Source of the DNA: an uncultured Sulfolobales archaeon
GTDB lineage: Archaea > Thermoproteota > Thermoprotei_A > Sulfolobales > Desulfurococcaceae
Direction: 5' to 3'
DNA length: 6,564 nucleotides
Assembly: GCA_938003605.1 (NCBI GenBank)
Contig: CALKYD010000098.1
Span: 1 to 6,564, forward strand
The translations under genes and the position numbers were made by a program. The notes beneath the pieces were generated by a model. The model did not search any database, was not told the DNA's origin, and saw only the letters and a list, made by a program, of their open reading frames with translations. Within the stretch, counting starts at the first letter, position 1. Each line of letters opens with the position of its first letter. This document shows, in pieces, positions 1-6,125 of the stretch.

Positions 1-523
1 GGAGAAGTTCGTCTATAGAGTTAGATCAGATGGCCTCTACATTCTGGATGTTAGGAAAATAGATGAGAGGCTTAGGGTAGCTGGAAAATTCCTCTCTAAA
101 TTTGATCAAAGTAAGATAGCTGTTGTGTCTGTGAGACAGTATGGGCAAAAGCCTGTCTTAAAGTTCAGCCAATACGTTGGCTCAAGGCCTTTTATAGGGC
201 GCTTCCTCCCAGGCTCTTTCGTAAATCCGCACTTACCAACGTACTTTGAGCCAGATGTAGTTGTAGTCACAGATCCTAGAGTAGACCACCAGGCAGTAAA
301 GGAGGCTGCTGAAATAGGTGTACCAATAGTGGCATTAGCTGACACTGATAACAAGACTTCGTACATAGAGCTGATCATACCGGCGAACAACAAGGGTAGG
401 AAGAGCCTCGCCCTATTATACTGGGTTTTAGCTAGACAAGTGCTTCGAGAAAAAGGGCTGCTGCCTCACGATAAGGATCTACCGGAGCCTCCAAGCGCTT
501 TTGAAGCTACTTCTACTAAGTGA
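1..523 (+). CDS. rps2: 30S ribosomal protein S2 (uS2), 5' end cut by the window
   Basis: Structural protein of the small ribosomal subunit, located at the head/body junction on the solvent side. The frame is already open at base 2 and runs to TGA 521-523, giving about 173 residues. The visible protein opens with [19 protein letters not shown], typical of residues just after the start of archaeal S2, so only a short N-terminal piece is missing. Family hallmarks follow in order: the [12 protein letters not shown] segment, [12 protein letters not shown], the [10 protein letters not shown] strand, [12 protein letters not shown], and [20 protein letters not shown]. The first internal ATG (140) and the GTG at 125 lie inside conserved sequence and are not starts. 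It is the most upstream gene here of a co-directional series, 12 nt ahead of the MEMO gene, as in many archaeal genomes. Identification is secure; the exact start lies outside the window. Confidence 0.97.
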   Translation, partial: EKFVYRVRSDGLYILDVRKIDERLRVAGKFLSKFDQSKIAVVSVRQYGQKPVLKFSQYVGSRPFIGRFLPGSFVNPHLPTYFEPDVVVVTDPRVDHQAVKEAAEIGVPIVALADTDNKTSYIELIIPANNKGRKSLALLYWVLARQVLREKGLLPHDKDLPEPPSAFEATSTK

Positions 524-529
524 GAGGTG
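524..529 (+). promoter_or_regulatory. Shine-Dalgarno site that selects the MEMO start at 536
   Basis: GAGGTG matches the archaeal GGAGGTGA consensus and lies 6 nt before GTG 536, directly after the rps2 stop. The alternative GTG at 527 would overlap this site and has no good ribosome binding site of its own. Confidence 0.6.
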
Positions 530-535
530 GAGTCC

Positions 536-1405
536 GTGGAGCGTGTAAGAAGACCTGTTGTAGCAGGCTTCTTCTACCCATCTGATTCAGCTGAATTAAG
601 CAAGAGCATTGAGGACTCCTTTAAACACAGGCTTGGCCCCGGCAGTATTCCCACAGTTAGCGACGTTAGGCTGAAGGAGAGCATGGGCTTCGTTGTACCT
701 CACGCTGGCTACATCTACAGTGGACCTATAGCAGCACACACCTACTATAAGTTAGCTCTAGAAGGAGCGCCCCAGACAGTAATCATAGTTGGAACTAATC
801 ACACAGGCTACGGAGCACTTGTATCGGTATATCCGAGGGGGAAGTGGCTTACACCACTGGGAGAAGTTGAAGTTGATGAGGAATTAGCTAGAGGAGTAGT
901 GAGCGAAAGCTCGTATGCAGAGGAAGACGTTTACGCTCACGTAGATGAACACTCTGTAGAAGTACAATTACCATTCCTCCAATACTTTTTCGGAAGAAAG
1001 TTCAGAATCCTACCTATAGTCATAATGATGCACTCACTGGAAGTATCTAGAGACTTGGCTAAAGCAATACATAGTGCTGTAACAAAGAGCGGGAGGGATG
1101 TAGTAATATTAGCTAGCAGCGATATGACTCACTACGAGCCCCACAGCATAGCTGTAAAAAAAGATCTGAAGGCTATAGAGAAGATAGTTTCTCTAAATGC
1201 TGAAGGCTTCTACAAAACTATGAGTGAACTGGACATCAGTATATGCGGGCCTGGAGGAATAATGACGCTAATAGAGTATGCAAAGAAGGCAGGCGGTGAA
1301 AAAGCTAAAGCAGAACTCCTTAAGTACGCTACTAGTGGAGACGTAACTGGAGATAAATCAGCTGTCGTAGGCTATGCATCAATAAGATTCTACTTAGCTA
1401 AGTAA
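536..1405 (+). CDS. MEMO1 family protein (AmmeMemoRadiSam protein B-like)
   Basis: About 289 residues, the usual length for archaeal MEMO proteins, which share a fold with class III extradiol dioxygenases (LigB-like). The opening RRPVVAGFFYP is the family's usual N-terminus. Residues equivalent to the metal site of human MEMO1 are present (numbered from GTG 536): His56 in VPHAGYIYSG, His89 in GTNHTGYG, and Cys237 in ICGPGG. Also conserved are EHSVEVQLPFLQ (His139, Glu142) and SSDMTHY (Asp196, His199). The biochemical role in archaea is not established; a metal-dependent or redox function is inference, and the protein should be cytosolic as no signal peptide is visible. I chose GTG 536 because a GAGGTG site lies 6 nt upstream; GTG 527 would add three residues. 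The gene is 12 nt after rps2 and 24 nt before the kinase-like gene, an order common beside archaeal mevalonate genes. The family assignment is firm. Confidence 0.93.
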   Translation: MERVRRPVVAGFFYPSDSAELSKSIEDSFKHRLGPGSIPTVSDVRLKESMGFVVPHAGYIYSGPIAAHTYYKLALEGAPQTVIIVGTNHTGYGALVSVYPRGKWLTPLGEVEVDEELARGVVSESSYAEEDVYAHVDEHSVEVQLPFLQYFFGRKFRILPIVIMMHSLEVSRDLAKAIHSAVTKSGRDVVILASSDMTHYEPHSIAVKKDLKAIEKIVSLNAEGFYKTMSELDISICGPGGIMTLIEYAKKAGGEKAKAELLKYATSGDVTGDKSAVVGYASIRFYLAK

Positions 1406-1417
1406 TTCCATATTTTA

Positions 1418-1425
1418 GAGGAGGG
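1418..1425 (+). promoter_or_regulatory. Shine-Dalgarno site supporting a TTG start
   Basis: GAGGAGGG ends 4 nt before TTG 1430. Its strength justifies the rare TTG start and argues that the following gene is translated and is not decaying sequence. Confidence 0.65.
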
Positions 1426-1429
1426 ATTA

Positions 1430-2194
1430 TTGAAAGCAATAGAGTCTAGATTACCCGTACCGCTGCTCTCAACACCGCTGGAATCAGATAATCCCGCACT
1501 AGTGTTTCTAAGCAATATGAGGGTGAATGCACGCATTAGTGTAAGAAGTAGCAGAGGCGTTGAAGTTAAACTAATTAACAGAGGAAGTAACGAATACCAC
1601 GATCTTTTAGCAGGCTCTCTACGCTCATTCTATGAACTCATATCTAGTGAAGTCATTGAGCGAGGCCTTAGGGTAGTTGTAGAAGGAGACCTCAATTACG
1701 CTCTAGGAGTTTATGCATCGCTAACAGCTGAGACTGCAAAACTCTTCGGATTAAGCAGCGATGAATTAATTGAAGTAACTAGTTCTATAGATGCATTGAT
1801 CGGGATTAGAAGAACTCAACTAACCCCAATGAGGTACTCCGTAATTGTTGGAAAACCCATAGTCTATAGGCATAGCGAAGAATTTATAGAACTTGAAGGC
1901 GTGGAGTTGGAGCCGAAAGTAATTGAAGTATTTAAAGTAGCTCAATTAAGTGAACCCATAATTGAAGAGCCCATAAGATCTGTATTGATTCACTTAGGGG
2001 GCTATGCTGCAATAGAGTTAGTCAAGTGCATTCTTGAGCGTGGCTTAAGTGGTTGCGGGGAAGTAATAGAGCTATCGTTTAGATCTTTAAATTCCATATA
2101 CTACGTGCTCTACGGACTTCAGTCTAGGAGTAGAGGAGAAATCTATGTAGTAGACTTAGACAATTACGTAGCAGTAGCCTCCATAAGTCATTGA
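1430..2194 (+). CDS. GHMP-kinase-like protein lacking kinase motifs, probable degenerate mevalonate kinase homologue
   Basis: 254 residues, shorter than the roughly 300-330 of archaeal mevalonate kinases. It lies in the position where many archaea keep mevalonate kinase, between MEMO and fni. By eye, several blocks follow a mevalonate kinase scaffold. NPALVFLSNMRVNARISV (21-38) resembles the strand pair after motif 1. ALGVYASLTAETAKLFGL (91-108) resembles the glycine/serine ATP loop and its helix. VGKPIVYRHSEEFIEL (140-155) resembles the strands after motif 2. The catalytic features are absent: no Lys/Glu motif 1, no GLGSSA phosphate loop, no PSGxD with its catalytic Asp (the equivalent stretch near 126-132 reads IRRTQLT), and no GAGGGG motif 3. 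The frame is intact and has a strong Shine-Dalgarno site before TTG 1430, so a maintained pseudoenzyme is likelier than a pseudogene. The distant homology is inference from motif spacing and synteny. Function is unknown; an unrelated crenarchaeal protein is the alternative. Confidence 0.6.
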   Translation: MKAIESRLPVPLLSTPLESDNPALVFLSNMRVNARISVRSSRGVEVKLINRGSNEYHDLLAGSLRSFYELISSEVIERGLRVVVEGDLNYALGVYASLTAETAKLFGLSSDELIEVTSSIDALIGIRRTQLTPMRYSVIVGKPIVYRHSEEFIELEGVELEPKVIEVFKVAQLSEPIIEEPIRSVLIHLGGYAAIELVKCILERGLSGCGEVIELSFRSLNSIYYVLYGLQSRSRGEIYVVDLDNYVAVASISH

Positions 2195-2201
2195 GTGGAG
2201 C

Positions 2202-2222
2202 CTCAAGTTAATAAACCTTGAG
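2202..2222 (+). promoter_or_regulatory. Inverted repeat around an AT-rich box upstream of fni, candidate promoter/operator
   Basis: The 59-nt gap 2195-2253 contains CTCAAG (2202-2207) and its exact complement CTTGAG (2217-2222), separated by TTAATAAAC. The TTAATAAA (2208-2215) could act as a TATA box, placing a transcription start near 2235-2240, a short leader before ATG 2254. The repeat could instead be a transcript hairpin. No experimental or comparative support is visible. Confidence 0.3.
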
Positions 2223-2241
2223 ATTCATATTAATTGCTTGC

Positions 2242-2247
2242 AAGGTG
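2242..2247 (+). promoter_or_regulatory. Shine-Dalgarno site that selects the fni start at 2254
   Basis: AAGGTG lies 6 nt before ATG 2254. It favours this start over TTG 2218, which would add 12 unconserved residues, and over ATG 2269, which would remove five. Confidence 0.5.
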
Positions 2248-2253
2248 CATTTA

Positions 2254-3372
2254 ATGAGCGATAACACTATGTGTAGAAAAGTTGAGCACGTAGAGCTTGC
2301 ATTAATCGACGAAATGACTTATGAAGATAACTGCAGCAGCATATATAGCGATATAATGCTGGTACACCAAGCCTTCCCAGGAACTTCATTTAGAGAAGTC
2401 ACGTTGACTACGGATTTCTTAGGGTATTCTCTCGAGGCGCCAATAGTTATTGAAGGAATGACTGGAGGCCATCCAGCTACTGCTGAAATTAATGAAAAGC
2501 TAGCGTTGCTAGCTAGTAAAGCTGGGATAGCTCTCGGTATTGGAAGTCAGAGGGCATTTATTGAGAACCGCAGTGGGGAAGTACTTAAAACATATAGGGT
2601 TGTTCGCGACATAGCTAAGGATGTGCCTGTAATAGGTAACATTGGGATAACGATACTGAGCAAATACAGCTACAGTACGGTAGTTGAAGCAGTTAGATCG
2701 ATAAATGCAGACGCTCTTGCAGTACACTTAAATCCTGCACAGGAGTTGATACAGCCGGAGGGGGATGCTTCCTTTACACAGGATCTTCTCAATAAACTAG
2801 CTGACTTAAGGAAGGAGATTGGCGTGCCCGTGATAGTTAAGGAAGTTGGGACAGGTCTATCTATGGAGACTGCAAGGCTTTTCGCAACGATCGGTATAGA
2901 GATCTTCGATGTAGCTGGAGCCTGTGGCACAAGTTGGATAAAGATAGAGGGAGCTAGAGCTAAGAAAACTGGAGATCTATTGAGGGCTGCATTAGCTGAA
3001 GAGCTTAGTTCTTGGGGGATACCAACTCCTATATCAGTGATAGAGTGTAGGTATGCTGTTCCACGATCAACAATAATAGCTAGTGGAGGAGTCTGGTCAA
3101 GCTATAAAGCTGCAATTAACATAGCTTTGGGAGCAGATCTTGTTGGAATAGCTCGGCCAATACTCAAAGCATTGTTTAACGGCGGAGTAGAGGGGGGCTT
3201 AAAATACTTAAAGTTGTTCATGGAAGGTCTTAAGGCCATAGCGTTTCTAACGGGGTCTAGCAATGTATTGGAGTTAAGGAGAAAGCCTCTTTACATAGGT
3301 AGCAGAATTCTTTCATACATGCGCTCACGAGGGATAAACATGGATGCTTACTTAATGAATAGGGGGGGTTAA
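2254..3372 (+). CDS. fni: Type 2 isopentenyl-diphosphate delta-isomerase (FMN-dependent)
   Basis: Interconverts isopentenyl diphosphate and dimethylallyl diphosphate using reduced FMN and Mg2+. This supplies the allylic primer for archaeal ether-lipid isoprenoids. From ATG 2254 it has 372 residues, the normal family length. Motifs in order on a TIM barrel: KVEHVELAL near the N-terminus, MTGGHP (69-74), GIGSQRA (95-101), GNIG (128-131), VHLNPAQELIQPEGD (157-171) with the His-Asn-x-x-Gln-Glu residues used for substrate and Mg2+ binding, VKEVGTGLS (195-203), DVAGACGTSW (219-228), and the phosphate-binding SGGVWS (277-282) with ALGADLVGIARPIL. Cys224 sits where Gly is common in the DVxGxGGT loop. 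The gene runs through a G7 tract (3362-3368) just before its stop. It lies 3 nt before the DUF2118 gene, so the two are probably co-transcribed. Assignment is very secure; the start is chosen on the Shine-Dalgarno site and on the family N-terminus. Confidence 0.96.
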   Translation: MSDNTMCRKVEHVELALIDEMTYEDNCSSIYSDIMLVHQAFPGTSFREVTLTTDFLGYSLEAPIVIEGMTGGHPATAEINEKLALLASKAGIALGIGSQRAFIENRSGEVLKTYRVVRDIAKDVPVIGNIGITILSKYSYSTVVEAVRSINADALAVHLNPAQELIQPEGDASFTQDLLNKLADLRKEIGVPVIVKEVGTGLSMETARLFATIGIEIFDVAGACGTSWIKIEGARAKKTGDLLRAALAEELSSWGIPTPISVIECRYAVPRSTIIASGGVWSSYKAAINIALGADLVGIARPILKALFNGGVEGGLKYLKLFMEGLKAIAFLTGSSNVLELRRKPLYIGSRILSYMRSRGINMDAYLMNRGG

Positions 3373-3375
3373 GCC

Positions 3376-3876
3376 GTGAACTCCTATGAATACCCGGAGG
3401 TATTTATTGAAGGAGATGGAGAGGAGCCTTACATAAGTGTAGTTGATGAACACTACTTTCTCTCTAGGAAAGCAGTGAGCGAGAATTTCTATGGACATAT
3501 AGTCTATGAAGATGTTGTTGAGAAAGCCTTAAACTTGGAGAAGCTAACTACAACTAGATCGATAGTGGTTGTGCCCAGGCTTAGCTTTAGTAGAAACATC
3601 GATGGAATCCTCGTATCTGAGGGCACGCCTATCTGTATTGATGAAGTAGTGGGCCGCACTGCAGTAATCCACGTAAGTGAAGGGGATGTAGTGAGCATTG
3701 GAGATAGGTTAGCCAGCATAGTGACTGGTAAAGGTGATGTTAGAACCTATAGAACTTCCTGCAGCGGAGTAGTAGTCTTAGTGGTGGGTTATGTATGGCT
3801 AAAGCCTGAGAAGTACGTTGTGGTAACTGTAGGTGAAGAACATGCTAGAAGAATCTCAATTAAAGGAGTTGCGTGA
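3376..3876 (+). CDS. DUF2118 family protein with lipoyl/biotinyl-like hammerhead
   Basis: 166 residues from GTG 3376. The start codon is 3 nt after the fni stop and the G-rich end of fni (3362-3368) serves as ribosome binding site. I recognise it as DUF2118, an uncharacterised family widespread in archaea. The C-terminal half looks like a biotinyl/lipoyl hammerhead: GILVSEGTPICIDEVVG (77-93), then VSEGDVVSIGDRLASI (100-115), a turn TGKGDVR (117-123), and CSGVVVLVV (129-137). In a simple alignment, Lys119 falls where carrier domains hold the modified lysine of the AMKM motif, but the flanking residues are Gly-Lys-Gly. The N-terminal about 75 residues (EGDGEEPYISVVDEHYFL, then a charged helix) have no function I can name. 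No membrane segment or signal is seen. The last 35 bp overlap gltX, which suggests translational coupling. The family call is fairly firm; function is unknown. Confidence 0.8.
   Translation: MNSYEYPEVFIEGDGEEPYISVVDEHYFLSRKAVSENFYGHIVYEDVVEKALNLEKLTTTRSIVVVPRLSFSRNIDGILVSEGTPICIDEVVGRTAVIHVSEGDVVSIGDRLASIVTGKGDVRTYRTSCSGVVVLVVGYVWLKPEKYVVVTVGEEHARRISIKGVA
3832..3836 (+). promoter_or_regulatory. Shine-Dalgarno site of gltX inside the DUF2118 gene
   Basis: GGTGA, 5 nt before ATG 3842, lies within the DUF2118 coding sequence. It supports ATG 3842 over the in-frame GTG at 3833, which would overlap it. Confidence 0.55.
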
Positions 3877-5593
3877 ACTAGCGCTCAAGTACTCATTGCT
3901 AAATGCAGTTAAGCACGGAGGGAAGGCTTCTCTTAACGCAGTTGTATCTAAAGTAGTAGGTGAGAAACCCAGTTTAAAGAGCTTTGTTAAACAACTAATA
4001 CCTCTGATTTCCCAAGTAGTTGATGAAGTGAATAGACTTACTTTAGAAGAACAGTTAAATGTCATTAGGAATAACTGGCCTGAGCTCCTTGAGGAGAAGA
4101 AGGCCCTTGAGAAGAAGAATCTGCCCCCGCTTCCAAACGCTGTTGAAGGAAAAGTTGTGACAAGGTTTGCGCCTAACCCAGACTACACAATACATCTTGG
4201 AAACGCTAGATCTGCTTATTTAAGCTATGCTTATGCTGAAATCTATCGCGGGGAAATGATTTTGAGATTTGAAGACACTGATCCCAGGATTAAGGCCTCC
4301 TTCCCCGACTCTTATGTTAAAATAAAGGAGGACTTAAAGTGGCTTGGGATCAAGTGGAGTAGAGAGTACATACAGAGCTTAAGGCTCCCAATATATTATG
4401 AGATCGCTAGAGAACTAATTAAGCGTGGAGGAGCCTACGTCGATAAATGCAATGCTAGTCTATTTAGAAAGCTTAGGAATCAGGGGAGGGAGTGCCCTCA
4501 CAGAGGCCTTGACTTAAGTAGCCACTTAGAGGAATTTGATAAAATGATTGAAGGAGCCTACTCTGAGGGAGAGGCTGTAGTTAGAGTGAAGACAGACTTA
4601 GAGCACCCAGATCCTTCTGTAAGGGACTGGGTGGCGTTAAGAATAATAGATACTTCAAGGAACCCCCATCCATTAGTTGGAGATAAGTACATTATTTGGC
4701 CAACATACAATTATGCTGCAGGAGTAGATGATTACTTAATGGGCGTAACTCACATATTTAGAGGAAAGGAGCACATGACTAATACTGTGAAGCAGAAGTA
4801 TATGTATGAGAGATTGGGGTGGAAATACCCTGAGGCAATACATTTTGGGAGGCTGAGCTTAGAGGGAGTAGTGTTGAGTAAGAGCTTGATGAGGAGGAGA
4901 GTTAGGGAGGGCTATGAAGTTTACGATGACATAAGGTTTGGAACACTATCAGCGTTGAGGGGGAGGGGGATAGTGCCTGAGGCAATACATGAAATCATAA
5001 AGGAGGTGGGCTTAAGCTCTTTAGACGCTAAAGTAAGCTACGTAAACCTTGCTGCAATAAATAGGAAGATCGTTGACCCCATCGCCTATAGGTACATGTA
5101 TGTAGAGGACCCTGTTGAAGTAGTAATTGAGGGGATACCTGAAGAGCATTCAGTTAAAATAACTCGTCACCCAACGCTAAGGACATACGATGAGATGGTG
5201 TTTAAGGGGCCGAGGCTATTAGTATACCTAGCTAGAAGCGATGCTGAAACACTAGTTCGCAGAGGCATGGTGAGACTCATGGAGTTAGCTAACGTTAAGT
5301 TCGTTAAGTACGTCAGTAATGGAAGAACATCGATTAACGCAATGTATATTGATAATTCTCTGGAGACAGCTCAGAAGAACTACTTGCAAATAGTTCAATG
5401 GGTGCCGGTAAGCGATTGCATAGTCGTAGAAGTCCTTAAGCCATTTGGAGACTCTATAGTTAGATCGTTTGGCTATGCAGAAGGGTCTGTGGAACGAGTG
5501 AAGAGCGGTGACATAGTTCAATTCTATAGGTATGGTTTCGTGAGGATAGAGAGAACTCCTACAGGTATTAGAGCTATATTTGCTCATACATAG
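3842..5593 (+). CDS. gltX: Glutamyl-tRNA synthetase, archaeal type
   Basis: Class I aminoacyl-tRNA synthetase charging tRNA(Glu). In archaea it is generally non-discriminating and also makes Glu-tRNA(Gln) for amidation, which is family knowledge and not visible here. From ATG 3842 it has 583 residues, normal for the archaeal GlnRS-like form. A helical N-terminal extension (about 1-100) precedes the Rossmann domain. VTRFAPNPDYTIHLGNARSA carries the HIGH-equivalent HLGN at 118-121, followed by RFEDTDPR (142-149). A Cys203...Cys218-Pro-His220 cluster may be a reduced zinc knuckle. GVDDYLMGVTHIFRGKEH is at 294-311 and the KMSKS-equivalent LSKS at 345-348. The remaining about 180 residues fit the beta-barrel anticodon-binding region. 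The first 35 bp overlap DUF2118 in another frame, so it is probably translated from the same message. It is the last gene of the + strand series before a new promoter. Confidence 0.96.
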   Translation: MLEESQLKELRELALKYSLLNAVKHGGKASLNAVVSKVVGEKPSLKSFVKQLIPLISQVVDEVNRLTLEEQLNVIRNNWPELLEEKKALEKKNLPPLPNAVEGKVVTRFAPNPDYTIHLGNARSAYLSYAYAEIYRGEMILRFEDTDPRIKASFPDSYVKIKEDLKWLGIKWSREYIQSLRLPIYYEIARELIKRGGAYVDKCNASLFRKLRNQGRECPHRGLDLSSHLEEFDKMIEGAYSEGEAVVRVKTDLEHPDPSVRDWVALRIIDTSRNPHPLVGDKYIIWPTYNYAAGVDDYLMGVTHIFRGKEHMTNTVKQKYMYERLGWKYPEAIHFGRLSLEGVVLSKSLMRRRVREGYEVYDDIRFGTLSALRGRGIVPEAIHEIIKEVGLSSLDAKVSYVNLAAINRKIVDPIAYRYMYVEDPVEVVIEGIPEEHSVKITRHPTLRTYDEMVFKGPRLLVYLARSDAETLVRRGMVRLMELANVKFVKYVSNGRTSINAMYIDNSLETAQKNYLQIVQWVPVSDCIVVEVLKPFGDSIVRSFGYAEGSVERVKSGDIVQFYRYGFVRIERTPTGIRAIFAHT

Positions 5594-5607
5594 CCAATAC
5601 TTAAATA

Positions 5608-5617
5608 CTTATATAAG
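5608..5617 (+). promoter_or_regulatory. TATA-box promoter of the L7Ae gene
   Basis: The gap 5594-5674 contains the palindromic CTTATATAAG, a good archaeal TATA box, preceded by an A-rich stretch (TTAAATA, 5601-5607) that may serve as BRE. Counting about 25 nt downstream puts the transcription start near 5635-5640, giving a leader of roughly 35-40 nt before ATG 5675. It separates L7Ae from the gltX transcript. Confidence 0.65.
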
Positions 5618-5655
5618 GGAGTACTCGTTTCTACACATAGTACGATTTGACGAAT

Positions 5656-5667
5656 GGAGGAGGAGGA
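5656..5667 (+). promoter_or_regulatory. Purine-rich ribosome binding site, (GGA)4, of L7Ae
   Basis: Four consecutive GGA triplets followed by TGA provide several registers of GGAGG pairing with the 16S 3' end. The last GGAGG (5662-5666) is 8 nt before ATG 5675. The tract overlaps the alternative in-frame ATG at 5654, which argues for 5675 as the start. Confidence 0.6.
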
Positions 5668-5674
5668 TGATAAT

Positions 5675-6061
5675 ATGAGTAGGCCTATTCACGTGAAATT
5701 CGATGTACCGTCTGAGATATCCGAGAAGGCCTATGAAGCAGTGAGGAAAGCTAGAGAGAGCGGGGGTAGGATAAAGAAAGGCACTAATGAAACCACTAAA
5801 GCTGTGGAGAGAGGGCAGGCGAAGCTAGTGCTAATAGCTGTGGATGTAGATCCACCTGAAATAGTTATGCATTTGCCGCTACTATGTGATGAGAAGAAAA
5901 TACCTTACGTCTATGTGCCTAGCAAGAAAAGGCTCGGCGAAGCCGCCGGCATAGAGGTTGCTGCTGCTAGTGCTGCAATAATTGATCCAGGTAATGCCAA
6001 GGAATTAGTTGAGGAAGTAATAAGAGCCGTTCATGAAGTAAGGACTAAGGTGAGTAAGTAA
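5675..6061 (+). CDS. rpl7ae: 50S ribosomal protein L7Ae (eL8), kink-turn RNA-binding protein
   Basis: Binds kink-turn and k-loop RNA. In archaea it is a ribosomal protein and also the core protein of box C/D and H/ACA guide RNPs and of RNase P (family knowledge). It has 128 residues from ATG 5675. The RNA-binding signature [14 protein letters not shown] is at 34-47, the core strand and loop [20 protein letters not shown] at 54-73, [20 protein letters not shown] at 76-95, and a C-terminal helix from about 106. Near-identity to the family consensus makes the call secure. Starting at ATG 5654 would add an acidic MEEEDDN that consumes the ribosome binding site. The gene has its own TATA box and is followed by a T5 run, so it is probably monocistronic. 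Archaeal L7Ae can repress its own mRNA through a leader k-turn; I see no convincing k-turn in this leader. Confidence 0.97.
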   Translation: MSRPIHVKFDVPSEISEKAYEAVRKARESGGRIKKGTNETTKAVERGQAKLVLIAVDVDPPEIVMHLPLLCDEKKIPYVYVPSKKRLGEAAGIEVAAASAAIIDPGNAKELVEEVIRAVHEVRTKVSK

Positions 6062-6068
6062 GTTTTTC
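6062..6068 (+). terminator. T-run terminator candidate after L7Ae
   Basis: AGTTTTTCT immediately after the L7Ae stop contains T5 at 6063-6067. Crenarchaeal transcription often ends at such U-runs without a hairpin. A second T5 run lies at 6107-6111. Confidence 0.4.
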
Positions 6069-6106
6069 TGCCGTAGACAGAGGTTTCATGATGGAAAGAC
6101 TCGATA

Positions 6107-6111
6107 TTTTT
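6107..6111 (+). terminator. Second T5 run downstream of L7Ae
   Basis: GATATTTTTGG carries five T residues 46 nt after the L7Ae stop. It may be a backup stop for L7Ae transcription. The same AT stretch could instead be a weak TATA-like element for the small reading frame that begins at 6126. Confidence 0.25.
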
Positions 6112-6125
6112 GGTTCACTTATTGA

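Noticed and set aside
106..393. Long antisense frame over rps2
   Set aside because: Opposes a clearly conserved ribosomal protein gene, with no ribosome binding site or recognisable product. The minus-strand frames over fni (2509-2727, 2670-2930), DUF2118 (3504-3719) and gltX (3856-4065, 5285-5587) were dismissed for the same reason.
527..535. GTG 527 as start of the MEMO gene
   Set aside because: It overlaps the GAGGTG ribosome binding site at 524-529, which is ideally spaced for GTG 536; the three extra residues are not family-like. The choice changes only the first three residues.
2218..2253. TTG 2218 as start of fni, adding 12 residues
   Set aside because: It lies inside the inverted repeat, has no ribosome binding site, and adds sequence not found at the family N-terminus; ATG 2254 has AAGGTG 6 nt upstream.
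3362..3368. G7 homopolymer as evidence of a frameshift in fni
   Set aside because: It is in the last codons of fni, well past all conserved motifs, and reading through it gives a stop with normal protein length and normal spacing to the next gene.
5640..5680. Kink-turn in the L7Ae leader
   Set aside because: TTGA and ATGATAA resemble D and C boxes, but the flanking bases give at most three outer pairs and no inner stem, so I did not annotate it as a motif.
6086..6125. Box C/D guide RNA starting at ATGATGG
   Set aside because: A C-box-like sequence is present, but no CTGA D box follows at guide-RNA spacing on the plus strand.
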